This document shows, piece by piece, positions 25,522-34,315 of a stretch of DNA of 64,000 nucleotides. The stretch comes from Paenibacillus antarcticus (lineage in GTDB: Bacteria; Bacillota; Bacilli; Paenibacillales; Paenibacillaceae): NCBI RefSeq assembly GCF_001637225.1, contig NZ_LVJI01000016.1:124001-188000 (forward strand), given 5' to 3'. Every line of letters starts with the position of its first letter. Position 1 is the first letter of the stretch. Below the pieces are notes generated by a model, which saw only the letters and a list, made by a program, of their open reading frames with translations, was not told the origin of the DNA and made no database searches. A program made the translations under genes and the position numbers.

Positions 25522-27855
25522 TTACGAACTGCAACTGTCACATTCCTCAATCGTCAATGCTCGGCTTCTTACATAATAAGTCGATTTCATTCCAGCTTTC
25601 CAAGCATGAATGTGTAAAGATAGGAAGTCCGTTGCTTTAATATCAGGACGAACATATAGGTTGAAGCTTTGACCTTGATCCACATGACGTTGGCGAGCAG
25701 CAGCCATGTCGATAGACCAATGTTGATCGATATTAAATGCTGTTTTATAGTACCAGATGGTCTTATCAGATAGATCTGGTGCAGGATTAGCAATTTTGTA
25801 AGTTGTTTTCTCTTCATAAGATAACAATTCATACAATGGATCGATGCTCGCAGTGGAGCCAGCGATAATGGATGTGGAACCATTTGGTGCAATAGCGAAC
25901 ATCCAAGCGTTCCGTACACCATTCTGTTGTACATCTTGTTGTAGTTCCTGCCACTGTGCAGTTGTTACAAAAGGTCCTTCAAGCTTACCGTCAGTATAAC
26001 CACGTTGAGTGAAGTAAGTACCATTGTCCCAGTCAGATCCTTTGAATTTCGGATAATGACCTTTTTCTTTCGATAGCTCCATGCTCGAACGAACGAGTAA
26101 ATAGTTAATTTTCTCATACAGATTATTGTTATACGTAACAGCTTCCTCAGATTCCCAACGAATGCCTTCGAGAGCTAGTAAGTGATGAAGTCCGAACGTT
26201 CCTAGACCAATAGCACGATATTGACTGTTTGTATATTGAGCTTGAAGCACTTCAATGTTATTAATGTCGATAACGTTATCAAGCATACGCACTTGAATAG
26301 GTACAAGTCGATCTAACACACCTGCTGGAACAGCACGAGCCAAGTGAATAGAGTTCAAGTTACATACGACGAAATCGCCAGGGATTTTGGAGATAATAAT
26401 TCTTGTTTGTCCATCTTTCGTAACAAGTTCTTCTTTTTCCACAACCGTTGCGGATTGGTTCTGCATAATTTCAGTACATAGGTTGGAGGAATACACCATA
26501 CCATGTGCACTATTTGGATTCGCACGGTTTACCGTATCGCGGTAGAACATATAAGGCGTACCCGTTTCAAGTTGTGATTTCATAACACGTTTCATGATAT
26601 CAATAGCAGGGACTGTAATACGGGACAATAATGGATGATCAACAGCTTCTGCATATTTATCACTGAAAGCCCCTTGTCCAAGCTGTTCATCATAGAAATC
26701 TTCAAGTCCAAGTGGACGACCGTTGCTATCTGTCCAGCCCATGACTTTCTTAACTTCATGTGGACAGAATAGATTCCACATGCCGCGGTTCTCCACAGCA
26801 CTCATGAACAAATCGGGAATACATATCCCGTGGAATACGTCATGCGCTCTCATGCGCTCGTCACCGTTGTTTAATTTGAGATCAAGGAATGCAAGGATAT
26901 CTTTATGGAACACATCGATGTAGACTGCGATTGCACCTTTACGAGTACCTAGTTGATCTACGCTGACAGCCGTATTGTTTAACTGACGAATCCAAGGAAT
27001 GATACCGGAACTTGTATTCTTATGTCCGCGGATATCTGATCCACGTGCTCTTACTTTACCTAGATAGACACCGATTCCACCGCCCATTTTACTAAGACGA
27101 GCTGTATCTGTGTTGGAGTCGAAGATACCTTCTAAGGAGTCATCTACGGTATCAATGAAACAACTGGAGAGTTGTCCAGCTACTTTTTTGCCGGCATTAG
27201 ACATCGTCGGTGTAGCAGCAGTCATATATAGATTACTCATAGCCCAATAGGATTCCTTCACAAGCTCCATACGTCTCTCAGCAGGTTCTTTATGCATAAG
27301 GAACATGGCAATGATCATATATCTTTCCTGTGGAAGCTCCATGATGTGTCCATCGAAATCTGTTGTAAGGTAACGTTCTGTAAGGGTTAGAAGTCCGATG
27401 TAATCAAACAAAAGATCGCGCTTGTAGTCAATGAGTTCAGCGAGTTCTTCAATCTGCTCTTTTGTATAGTATTCAAGTAATTCTTCACGGTATATGCCTT
27501 TGTGCACCAAATCTGTAATCAGCGGGTAAAGTGCCCCATAAGGTTCATCTGCATAGGATTTATAACGGCGGTGATGAGCTGCTCTTTTATATAAAGAAGT
27601 AAGTAGGGAGCGTGCAGCTGCAAACTTCCAGTTAGGTTCTTCTTTCGTAACCAGTTCTAACGCAGACATGGTAAAAGCATTACTGATGTCTTCTCCTGTG
27701 ACTTCATCTCTACGTAGCTTAGATAGTACCCCTCGGATTAATTGTTCCTTATCAAGCATGTCCAATCCTTCTAGAAGGCGATCGGTATAGATGGAGAGAC
27801 GACTCTCATCAAAAGAGAGTTGGCGATTGTTCGGTTTTACTACGGAATGTGGCAT
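25522..27855 (-). CDS. nrdA: Class I ribonucleotide reductase alpha subunit
   Basis: 777 residues. N-terminal region of about 90 residues resembles an ATP-cone (activity site). The catalytic barrel shows the substrate-site LSSC near residue 225, SGIIPWIRQLNNTAVSVDQ, the NLCTEI motif with the radical Cys, and APNGSTSIIAGSTASIDP. The C-terminus ECDSCSS carries the redox Cys pair re-reduced by thioredoxin. GAAAGGAAG lies 12 bases before the ATG. It makes deoxyribonucleotides with the beta subunit encoded downstream. I could not see a clear NrdR box in the 100 bases upstream. Confidence 0.96.
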   Translation of the reverse strand: MPHSVVKPNNRQLSFDESRLSIYTDRLLEGLDMLDKEQLIRGVLSKLRRDEVTGEDISNAFTMSALELVTKEEPNWKFAAARSLLTSLYKRAAHHRRYKSYADEPYGALYPLITDLVHKGIYREELLEYYTKEQIEELAELIDYKRDLLFDYIGLLTLTERYLTTDFDGHIMELPQERYMIIAMFLMHKEPAERRMELVKESYWAMSNLYMTAATPTMSNAGKKVAGQLSSCFIDTVDDSLEGIFDSNTDTARLSKMGGGIGVYLGKVRARGSDIRGHKNTSSGIIPWIRQLNNTAVSVDQLGTRKGAIAVYIDVFHKDILAFLDLKLNNGDERMRAHDVFHGICIPDLFMSAVENRGMWNLFCPHEVKKVMGWTDSNGRPLGLEDFYDEQLGQGAFSDKYAEAVDHPLLSRITVPAIDIMKRVMKSQLETGTPYMFYRDTVNRANPNSAHGMVYSSNLCTEIMQNQSATVVEKEELVTKDGQTRIIISKIPGDFVVCNLNSIHLARAVPAGVLDRLVPIQVRMLDNVIDINNIEVLQAQYTNSQYRAIGLGTFGLHHLLALEGIRWESEEAVTYNNNLYEKINYLLVRSSMELSKEKGHYPKFKGSDWDNGTYFTQRGYTDGKLEGPFVTTAQWQELQQDVQQNGVRNAWMFAIAPNGSTSIIAGSTASIDPLYELLSYEEKTTYKIANPAPDLSDKTIWYYKTAFNIDQHWSIDMAAARQRHVDQGQSFNLYVRPDIKATDFLSLHIHAWKAGMKSTYYVRSRALTIEECDSCSS

Positions 27856-27879
27856 AGGTTAGGCGTCTTCCTTTCAATA

Positions 27880-29170
27880 TATGTTTTTCAATTGTGGATA
27901 ATTAAATGTACAACATTGTGGCATCATCATGTCTTGAATTTTGCCTGAATATCTATAATACGCTGATTTGGACTCCCACGATAGGGGAGATGGGTATTTT
28001 TTAAAGATTCTTTTTAAGGACCAGCGATGACAACTTGGTACTTATGAAGAAAACGGTATTTTCGCGAAATCCGTGTAGGAGATATTATCGTACATCCCAC
28101 TAACGTATCTGTAGTGGCATCCACTAAGAAAGATGACGGCATGTAGCCATCACCTTTCTTAGTGGATTCAAGATAGTGTAAGCTACTGGGATTCCCATCA
28201 TACTTCAACTTAAGAGATAGCTTTGGCAACTAAAGGTAGCAAATTCGGTATTGGGATCTGTTGGATCATAATAGAATAAGTTGAAAGTAGCATCTATGAT
28301 GGCGAAATTAAGCTATAAATTAGTGTAACCTTTTATGAAAATGCTTCGCAAACGACTTGACGACATAAGGATCTAAATCATGATCTCATTTGCTCAAGAA
28401 AACTCCACTATATTGAGAATTTTGCTGAAAATGAAATATTATTGCAACTAAGGCTTTGGCGGTGAAGGTTGAACACTACCGCTTCCTGTAATGAAGCCTC
28501 TAGATGGGATTTTGTCGAGTGGATTGAAGATATAATTTATATTTCTTTACGCGTATTGACCACGATCATGTAATATATATCTTTTTGATCTACTGATGTG
28601 AAGATTCGTCTTTCAGGTAATATGTAAAATATTGGGCACCTTTTGCTCTGCAAAAGATACGTAGCTTCTTAATAAGAGATGCTGGAATGCGACTCCGTGC
28701 GTGAACAGACAATACATGTCATCAGACAGAAAAAGCACTCCGTTGAGGTGATCAGGACATGTCATAATGTTTCCTGGTTACGTAACCGAAGTAAATAATA
28801 ACAAATTCCTATTTCCACGTAGGATTTGTGATGAGTATGTTCAACAAGCAGATATTCGTCTGCAATATGCAGCTTAATCGTTAGCATATAGTGGCGGGAG
28901 CGTGTTGGATTTGCACCAATCTTCTCTTTTGAGATCCAAATATGCCGTAAGAACAGGATCACCTGTTTTCACTATATTTAGTAGTGCTATATAAATCTAA
29001 CTCAATATATTGTGTTTGTAAACAGTTAATCATGAAAATTTAAATCAAAAAAAGTGTGAAACTTTTCCCAAGCCCGCTACGACTAACCTTTTGAGAGATT
29101 TCATAAGCAAAATGAATTTTTTGTGACTGCGTTTTGCGAATAATTTATGAATTGGGTAAGATAGATCAAG
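27880..29170. other. Long non-coding or decayed stretch
   Basis: About 1.3 kb without a convincing gene. Two short minus-strand frames (28014-28229 and 28762-28962) lack ribosome-binding sites. Between them, minus-strand fragments such as RSRIPASLIKKLRIF and ANPTRSRHYMLTIKLHI can be read in different frames, interrupted by stops, as expected of a decayed gene; I could not identify it. No terminal inverted repeats or transposase motifs were found. Confidence 0.5.
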
Positions 29171-29177
29171 AAACGAA

Positions 29178-29256
29178 ATGCTTACGATGAGAGTTTTGTA
29201 CCAAAACTTGAAGTGAATGCTTACGAAGTGAGTTTTGTACCAAAACTTTAAGGAGG
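29178..29256 (+). repeat. Two tandem 39-bp hairpin repeats ending in a Shine-Dalgarno sequence
   Basis: Copies start at 29178 and 29217, again 39 bases apart. Each has ATGCTTACGA(A/T)G(T/A)GAG and the perfect hairpin AGTTTTG-TAC-CAAAACT; the second runs directly into TTAAGGAGG (29248-29256), the ribosome-binding site of the next gene. Same architecture as at 12173 with a different hairpin sequence. Confidence 0.88.
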
Positions 29257-29264
29257 AAATGAAG

Positions 29265-29567
29265 ATGGCCATAGCAGAGGTTACAATTATACCGATTGGA
29301 ACACAGACGACAAGTCTAAGTGCTTATGTCGCGGACATGCAGCGGGTACTGCAAGAGCAAGAAGGAATAACATACCAACTGACTTCTATGAGCACCATTA
29401 TTGAGGGACCTCTTGATTTGGTATGGAAGGCGATTGCTACTCTGCATGAATCTCCATTTATATCAGGGGCAAAACGGGTATCGACTTCTGTCAAATTGGA
29501 TGATCAACGTGATGAAATCTCTTCTAGCGCGCAGAAATTACAGTCCGTTCAGGATAAATTAAAATAG
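29265..29567 (+). CDS. MTH1187/YqgV-family thiamine-binding-like protein
   Basis: 100 residues from the ATG at 29265, preceded by AAGGAGG. The sequence starts MAIAEVTIIPIGTQTTSLSA and carries the STIIEGPLDLVWKAIATLHE segment typical of the MTH1187 (DUF77) family, small ferredoxin-fold proteins, some of which bind thiamine or its pyrimidine part. Cytoplasmic. It stands alone; two hairpin repeats form its immediate leader and a terminator follows. Confidence 0.88.
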   Translation: MAIAEVTIIPIGTQTTSLSAYVADMQRVLQEQEGITYQLTSMSTIIEGPLDLVWKAIATLHESPFISGAKRVSTSVKLDDQRDEISSSAQKLQSVQDKLK

Positions 29568-29587
29568 GATATATGAGTTAAATAGGA

Positions 29588-29630
29588 TGCGGTAACCCAA
29601 TGTTTGGGATACCGTGTCTTTTTGTTTTCA
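29588..29630 (+). terminator. Terminator after MTH1187-family gene
   Basis: CGGTAaCCCAA-TGT-TTGGGaTACCG stem followed by TCTTTTTGTTTT. Confidence 0.85.
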
Positions 29631-29723
29631 GTGTGTTTTTAAAGGTATTTGTTAAGTAGGAGAGAATATACGAATTCAAGTGTATTGCATATATATAATT
29701 ATACACGAGGATAGAGGTAGCCA

Positions 29724-29966
29724 ATGATTAAGAAGTATTTAACAAAATATCCCTTGTGGTTTACGATTATCTGGATGTTAGTCGTTGTAACATACATTAC
29801 CGTCATTCTGACTAATCAGAACATACTTATAATGATTGGTGGAGTATTAGTCTTATACACAGCCAATGGATTCAGAGCTTGGAAAAGCGAACGGAATTTA
29901 GCAATTGTATCATTCATATTTACGGTTGTATTTTCCTATATTCTATATAAATTTTTAATGCTATAA
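29724..29966 (+). CDS. Small membrane protein of unknown function
   Basis: 80 residues starting MIKKYLTKYPLWFTIIWMLV, with three hydrophobic segments and the connecting FRAWKSERN loop. GATAGAGGTAG precedes the ATG. No recognisable family; a GGCCTCC/GGGGGCC hairpin (29986-30007) follows as a probable terminator. Confidence 0.65.
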   Translation: MIKKYLTKYPLWFTIIWMLVVVTYITVILTNQNILIMIGGVLVLYTANGFRAWKSERNLAIVSFIFTVVFSYILYKFLML

Positions 29967-29985
29967 AGTAGAATATTATTTTTCT

Positions 29986-30010
29986 GGCCTCCTTAACAAA
30001 GGGGGCCTCT
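29986..30010 (+). terminator. Probable terminator after small membrane gene
   Basis: GGCCTCC and GGGGGCC form a 7-bp stem (one G-U pair), then TCTTAAT. Confidence 0.5.
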
Positions 30011-30102
30011 TAATGTTCAGATATTATCTAAGGTGAATTCATTTGAAATTCCCCGACTCAAGTCCAGTACATCCCAAGCCTGTGGACTGGTGTTTATAAT
30101 TT

Positions 30103-30131
30103 CCTTATATTGTATAGTATACAATATAAGG
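30103..30131. promoter_or_regulatory. 29-base perfect palindrome upstream of DUF4097 lipoprotein gene
   Basis: CCTTATATTGTATA-G-TATACAATATAAGG is perfectly symmetrical (14-bp arms). The core TTGTATAGTATACAA has the look of a GntR-type (YtrA subgroup) operator. It ends 28 bases before the ATG at 30159, so a bound dimer would block transcription or its start. The regulator is not in the window. Confidence 0.65.
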
Positions 30132-30158
30132 GGTATTGAATTGGGGGCGTTATTAATT

Positions 30159-31052
30159 ATGAGAAGAAACTATAAGCCAATGCTGCTTGCAGGATTTGTT
30201 TCACTAGTATTATTGTCTGGTTGTGCTAAGAATGCTAATGAAGTGATACAGACAAGTATTGATGAGGCAACACAAGCCATTGGCGCAATCGGGGAAACAG
30301 TATCATCCACAGCATCAGAATGGGGTGATCAGTTGAAAAGGACTGGTATCCATAAAGAGATAGTACTGTCGCAAAATATCGAAAGTTCCGTATCCATTCT
30401 CCATTTGGCAAATGAGGTAGGTAGTATTGAGGTAAAGGGGAGCTCTGAAGACAAAATTAAGGTGAAGGCTACAATCTGGTCACTAGATAAGTCATTACGT
30501 GATGACAAATACCAAGACATGATGGATAGTGCGGAAATTACTGCCGTAGTAAGTGGAGATCAGTTGAAGATTAGTACGCATTCAAAGGGTAATGAGAAGC
30601 TTGATCTCTGGAAGTGGGCCGAGAAAGAATATGGTTTCTCCAACTTTAGCATTGATTATGTGGTGGAAATCCCAAATTCGGTTAATGGCTTTGAAATCTC
30701 AAGTGAAGTGGGAGCAATTAATCTTAGTCATCTAAAAGGTAGTTATAATGTTCATAATGAAGTGGGAGCTATAAGTATTGAGGGTGCACATATCCAAGGG
30801 AAATCTAATGTAGGGTCTGAGACGGGTAGTATTAAACTAGCTATCGATCAAATGGAGGCTGATAGTAGACTTGAAGCTAAGACTGAGGTAGGCTCCATTC
30901 ACGCTAATCTTGCTGAATCACTTCAAGTTAGCCTGGAGACAGAAAGCGAAATCGGATCGATTACAGGAGCTCCTAAAGGCGCAAGTGACATCAATGGAGG
31001 TGGTCCGTTACTTTCACTCTCCACCTCCGTAGGGTCAATAACGATAGAATAA
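30159..31052 (+). CDS. DUF4097-family lipoprotein with repeated beta-strand motif
   Basis: About 297 residues from the ATG at 30159; a TTG at 30141 with AAGGGG 7 bases upstream is an equally good start. Signal peptide with lipobox LSGC. After a helical linker, the domain shows the repeating pattern of DUF4097 proteins, each rung containing E(V/I/T)G(S/A)I: NEVGSIEVKG, SEVGAINLSH, NEVGAISIEG, SETGSIKLAI, TEVGSIHANL, SEIGSITGAP, TSVGSITIE. Such proteins form a right-handed beta-helix-like solenoid on the cell surface. Function unknown; in many Bacillales the family is tied to cell-envelope stress or GntR-type regulators, which agrees with the palindrome upstream. Confidence 0.82.
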   Translation: MRRNYKPMLLAGFVSLVLLSGCAKNANEVIQTSIDEATQAIGAIGETVSSTASEWGDQLKRTGIHKEIVLSQNIESSVSILHLANEVGSIEVKGSSEDKIKVKATIWSLDKSLRDDKYQDMMDSAEITAVVSGDQLKISTHSKGNEKLDLWKWAEKEYGFSNFSIDYVVEIPNSVNGFEISSEVGAINLSHLKGSYNVHNEVGAISIEGAHIQGKSNVGSETGSIKLAIDQMEADSRLEAKTEVGSIHANLAESLQVSLETESEIGSITGAPKGASDINGGGPLLSLSTSVGSITIE

Positions 31053-31096
31053 CCAACCATTACGAAGTCGTATATATAGACATATATAAATATAGA

Positions 31097-31125
31097 CAAA
31101 GCCCCCCATTATTGGGGGGCTTTTT
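31097..31125 (+). terminator. Terminator after DUF4097 gene
   Basis: AAAGCCCCCC-ATTATT-GGGGGGCTTTTTG, a textbook G/C-rich stem with T-run. Confidence 0.92.
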
Positions 31126-31271
31126 GTGAATTAGGAGATAAGAGATCAATAATTTTACGTAAAAACGAGATATAGGGAGCATGAATGAGCGGCGAGGAGA
31201 TAGTTATTTTTGTAATCGCTACCATCGATCTAGATGCTTCTTATTTGGTTCTAGGAAGGGATTGAGTCACC

Positions 31272-31300
31272 TTTACACTATTTTAGGGCGGGTGTATGAT
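31272..31300 (+). promoter_or_regulatory. Sigma-A promoter of the kdp operon
   Basis: TTTACA (31272-31277), 17-base spacer, TATGAT (31295-31300). Transcription would start about 45 bases before the first c-di-AMP aptamer. Confidence 0.72.
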
Positions 31301-31351
31301 TCATAACGAAATACAAATTGTTAATTTATTCAATTGTTAATTTCGCTGAGT

Positions 31352-31530
31352 TTTCGCTTTGTGGCGGAGAACGGGGGAACCAATAGTAGCCACTTTTTCT
31401 CGTGTGAGAGTCGAGAAATTAGAAGCTACAGGGGTGAATCCTGACAAGGACAATTAGGTCTTTGCTGGGTAGAGCGACTCTCACGGCTCGAATCCGACAG
31501 CTAACCTCGTAAGCAAAAGTTTGAGAGAGG
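31352..31530 (+). promoter_or_regulatory. c-di-AMP (ydaO-yuaA) riboswitch, first of two
   Basis: All conserved blocks of the ydaO class occur in order: ACGGGGGAACCAA (31371-31383), GGGGTGAATCC (31431-31441), AGAGCGACTCTCACGGCTCG, AATCCGACAGCTAACCTCGT (31491-31510) and AAGC, closing against GCTT near 31356, then GAGAGAGG. The class binds c-di-AMP and turns off potassium uptake genes when c-di-AMP is high. No terminator is obvious between this aptamer and the next. Confidence 0.93.
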
Positions 31531-31640
31531 AATGATGAAGTTTGTGATCGAACATAAATCGACTATAGAGCACGTCAGGCTTTGTAATTGTTAACATTTG
31601 ATAATCGGTTATTTGAAATTTTATTAAAAGAATGTCTTGA

Positions 31641-31815
31641 ACGCTGAATTCAGTGTGATTTCTGAAACGGGGGAACCAATCGGATATGTCTGCTGCGTAA
31701 ACGCCGGACGTATCCATGGGGTGAATTTCTGAAGTGCTGTACCAGTATTTCAGAATAGGGCGACTTCCTCGCCCGAATCCGACAGCTAACCTCGTAAGCG
31801 TGCAGGGAGAGGCAG
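31641..31815 (+). promoter_or_regulatory. c-di-AMP (ydaO-yuaA) riboswitch, second of two
   Basis: A complete second aptamer: ACGCT (31641-31645) pairs with AGCGT (31797-31801); between lie ACGGGGGAACCAAT (31667-31680), GGGGTGAATT, TAGGGCGACTTCCTCGCCCG, AATCCGACAGCTAACCTCGT (31777-31796) and AGGGAGAGG. It differs from the first copy in its variable hairpins but not in core residues. A terminator follows at 31865. Confidence 0.94.
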
Positions 31816-31864
31816 CAAACCGCCTTCTGGCTAGTCCGTGAGTTTAATTTGTCATGGACTTACT

Positions 31865-31910
31865 AAGAAGCTCTGGAAAAGCTACTTTTCACTGAGCTTC
31901 TTTTTTGTTG
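31865..31910 (+). terminator. Regulated terminator downstream of the tandem riboswitches
   Basis: AAGAAGCTC (31865-31873) pairs with GAGCTTCTT (31894-31902), followed by TTTTTTG. An upstream AGTCC/GGACT helix (31832-31858 region) may be part of the switch. Expected to form when c-di-AMP is bound. Confidence 0.88.
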
Positions 31911-31938
31911 CCTTTAAACGTATAGGAGGATCTATTTT

Positions 31939-32334
31939 ATGGAAGATGCGATCATTTTGGTTATCGCTCCCAATGAGGACGGACGGAAATTCGTAGACCA
32001 ATTAATGTATAGAAAGAAATCATTTGCGATATTAACTAACAACCGTGCGGAAGAAAAAATGTATCAAAAAATGGGTGTTAAGAATGTTGTACGTATCGAT
32101 ACATTTATGACCAAGAAATGGATCGTCCCACAGATAGCAGTAGACAAAATTTATATTTTCGAAAGTAGTCTTAACTTAAGTTGCCGTTACCTTCAGATTT
32201 GCCGTCCGTGGACGTCTCAAGAGATATACATTGTAACCCGCTTTTGGAGTCCTCGAGGGATCTATAGAGGTATGGGTGCGGATCACGTCGTATACACAAA
32301 AAATGGAGATGTCGAATTTCTACTTGAAAGATAA
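31939..32334 (+). CDS. Uncharacterised 131-residue protein, first gene of the kdp operon
   Basis: Starts MEDAIILVIAPNEDGRKFVD after TAGGAGGATC. The alternation of hydrophobic strands and helices (IILVIAP, FAILTNN, VVRIDTF, KIYIFESS, EIYIVTRF) suggests a small Rossmann-like fold similar to the TrkA-N/RCK class of potassium regulators, but no GxGxxG is present, so nucleotide binding is doubtful. Its place behind c-di-AMP riboswitches and ahead of kdpF implies a role in Kdp control or assembly (inference). I do not recognise a named family. Confidence 0.72.
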   Translation: MEDAIILVIAPNEDGRKFVDQLMYRKKSFAILTNNRAEEKMYQKMGVKNVVRIDTFMTKKWIVPQIAVDKIYIFESSLNLSCRYLQICRPWTSQEIYIVTRFWSPRGIYRGMGADHVVYTKNGDVEFLLER

Positions 32335-32373
32335 GACTAATCAAAATTCGTATGAGAAAGGGGCATTTCCATA

Positions 32374-32481
32374 ATGATGGATGTCTACATGGTCATCACG
32401 TTAATCGTTGCATTCGGCTTATTATTACTGTTCACGCATTGGTGCGGAACATTGGTCGATAGAGGGGGCGGGAAACAATGA
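32374..32481 (+). CDS. 35-residue single-span membrane peptide in the kdp operon
   Basis: ATG at 32374 behind GAGAAAGGGG. The product has one hydrophobic helix (VYMVITLIVAFGLLLLF) then HWCGTLVDRGGGKQ. Its stop overlaps the kdpF start (ATGA at 32478-32481), implying translational coupling. Small proteins of this sort sit before kdpF in some Bacillales operons; the role is unknown. Confidence 0.75.
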   Translation: MMDVYMVITLIVAFGLLLLFTHWCGTLVDRGGGKQ

Positions 32482-32555
32482 TTGTTGTACTTGCATTGAC
32501 CATTGTCATCTTCGTCTATCTAATATATGCGCTTATCAACCCTGAGAAATTCTAA
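32478..32555 (+). CDS. kdpF: KdpF, small subunit of the Kdp potassium pump
   Basis: 25 residues: a hydrophobic helix ending VYLIYALINPEKF, the typical KdpF C-terminus. It stabilises the KdpABC complex in the membrane. Overlaps the preceding peptide gene by 4 bases; kdpA begins 63 bases downstream. Confidence 0.9.
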   Translation: MIVVLALTIVIFVYLIYALINPEKF

Positions 32556-32618
32556 TAACGCTTAATTAAATAGAATGAACTAATCAGAAAATTCATCCCT
32601 ATAAGGAGGATATAAAGC

Positions 32619-34298
32619 ATGGAATTACTACAAATGGGAATTGTGATTGTTGTACTGCTGTTGCTGGTGAAGCCAGTCGGTACTTATATGTTTCATGTAT
32701 TCTCCAATGAACCCAACCGAACGGATAAGGTATTCGGTTCAACTGAAAATGTAATCTTTAAGATCATCGGATTAAGAAATCGTGACAGTATGAACTGGAA
32801 AAAGTATGTACTGAGTTTTATTGCTACGAATGCGGTGTTAATCGCCATCAGTTATTTGCTGCTACGCTTCCAAGGAATGCTACCAGGAAATCCGAGTGGC
32901 ATTGAGAATATGGAAGCATCACTCGCTCTTAACACGATCATCAGTTTTATGACAAATACCAATCTACAGCATTATAGCGGTGAGAGTGGTTTGACTTACT
33001 TAACGCAAATGGCTTTTGTTACGATGATGATGTTCACATCGGCAGCGTCAGGTGCTGCGATTGCGGTCGCATTTATTCGCGGGATTACCCGTCGTGGAGA
33101 AGGTTTAGGTAACTTTTTTCAGGATTTCACTAAAGCTATTATTCGTATCTTCTTACCCCTAGCACTTATCGTTACCATCGCATTGGTTGGTTTAAAAGTA
33201 CCTCAAACGTTTGACCCGACAGCAACAGTAAGAACGCTTGAAGGCGTCGAACAACAAATCACGATGGGTCCTATTGCTTCACTAGAAGCCATTAAACACC
33301 TTGGAACCAATGGTGGTGGATTCTTTGGAGCCAACTCATCTCATCCTTTTGAGAATCCAAGTCCTCTAACGAATGTTATCGAAATATTAAGTATGTGGTT
33401 GTTAGCAGCTTCCCTACCCTATATGTTTGGTTTGTTTGCAAAAAACAAGAAGCAAGGATGGGTCATTTTCTCATCCATGATGATTCTGTTCTTGATATTC
33501 CTAAGCATCAGTTATTCGTCTGAGAAAGCTGGGAACCCGGCGATTAATTCGCTAGGCATTGAATCATCTCAAGGTAGTATGGAAGGAAAAGAAGTTCGAT
33601 TCGGCATAGCACAATCGGCACTGTTCTCTACCGTTACAACGGCTGCCACAACGGGATCGGTCAATAATATGCATGATACATTAACTCCACTAGGTGGGCT
33701 TGCAGCTCTTTCTGAAATGATGCTTAACGTCGTGTTTGGCGGTAAGGGTGTCGGGCTAGTTAACATGCTGATGTACGCCATACTTGGAGTCTTTATATGC
33801 GGGCTTATGGTCGGACGAACGCCAGAATTCTTAGGCCGTAAGATTGAGGCCAGGGAAATGAAATTGATTGCGCTCGTTATTCTGGTGCATCCGTTCATTA
33901 TCTTAGTACCTACGGCGCTCTCATTTATGACTGCTTCGGGCTATGACTCGATAAGTAATCCAGGGTTCCATGGCTTAACCCAGTCCTTATATGAATACAC
34001 TTCATCTGCGGCTAACAACGGATCAGGATTCGAAGGACTAGCGGATAATAATGTGTTCTGGAACGTATCGACAGGACTCGTGATGTTCTTTGGACGGTAC
34101 ATGTCCATCATCGCAATGCTAGCAGTGGCTGGTTCACTCAATGCTAAGAAACCGGTAGCGGAGACAATCGGTACATTCCGTACGGATAACAAGCTATTTA
34201 TTGGAATATTGATCGGTGTTGTACTGTTGATCGGGGCACTAACGTTCCTTCCGGTCATTGTCTTAGGTCCTGTGGCCGAATTTTTAACACTCCATTAG
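32619..34298 (+). CDS. kdpA: Potassium-transporting ATPase subunit KdpA
   Basis: 559 residues, the usual family length, with ten membrane helices in four repeats of the potassium channel M1-P-M2 type. Selectivity-filter region TNGGGFFGANSSHPFENP is plain. It is the potassium-translocating subunit of the high-affinity KdpFABC pump. AAGGAGG precedes the ATG; kdpB follows after 17 bases. Confidence 0.97.
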   Translation: MELLQMGIVIVVLLLLVKPVGTYMFHVFSNEPNRTDKVFGSTENVIFKIIGLRNRDSMNWKKYVLSFIATNAVLIAISYLLLRFQGMLPGNPSGIENMEASLALNTIISFMTNTNLQHYSGESGLTYLTQMAFVTMMMFTSAASGAAIAVAFIRGITRRGEGLGNFFQDFTKAIIRIFLPLALIVTIALVGLKVPQTFDPTATVRTLEGVEQQITMGPIASLEAIKHLGTNGGGFFGANSSHPFENPSPLTNVIEILSMWLLAASLPYMFGLFAKNKKQGWVIFSSMMILFLIFLSISYSSEKAGNPAINSLGIESSQGSMEGKEVRFGIAQSALFSTVTTAATTGSVNNMHDTLTPLGGLAALSEMMLNVVFGGKGVGLVNMLMYAILGVFICGLMVGRTPEFLGRKIEAREMKLIALVILVHPFIILVPTALSFMTASGYDSISNPGFHGLTQSLYEYTSSAANNGSGFEGLADNNVFWNVSTGLVMFFGRYMSIIAMLAVAGSLNAKKPVAETIGTFRTDNKLFIGILIGVVLLIGALTFLPVIVLGPVAEFLTLH

Positions 34299-34315
34299 AA
34301 CGAGGTGCTTGAACG

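Noticed and set aside
25155..25550. 131-codon open frame on the minus strand between nrdA and nrdB
   Set aside because: It runs through the hairpin repeats, overlaps the end of nrdA, has low-complexity Pro/Ser-rich sequence and no ribosome-binding site.
28014..28962. Two minus-strand open frames of 71 and 66 codons
   Set aside because: No ribosome-binding site, no recognisable domain and frame interruptions around them; better described as decayed DNA.
31481..31717. 78-codon minus-strand open frame
   Set aside because: It lies across the c-di-AMP riboswitches on the opposite strand and has no ribosome-binding site.
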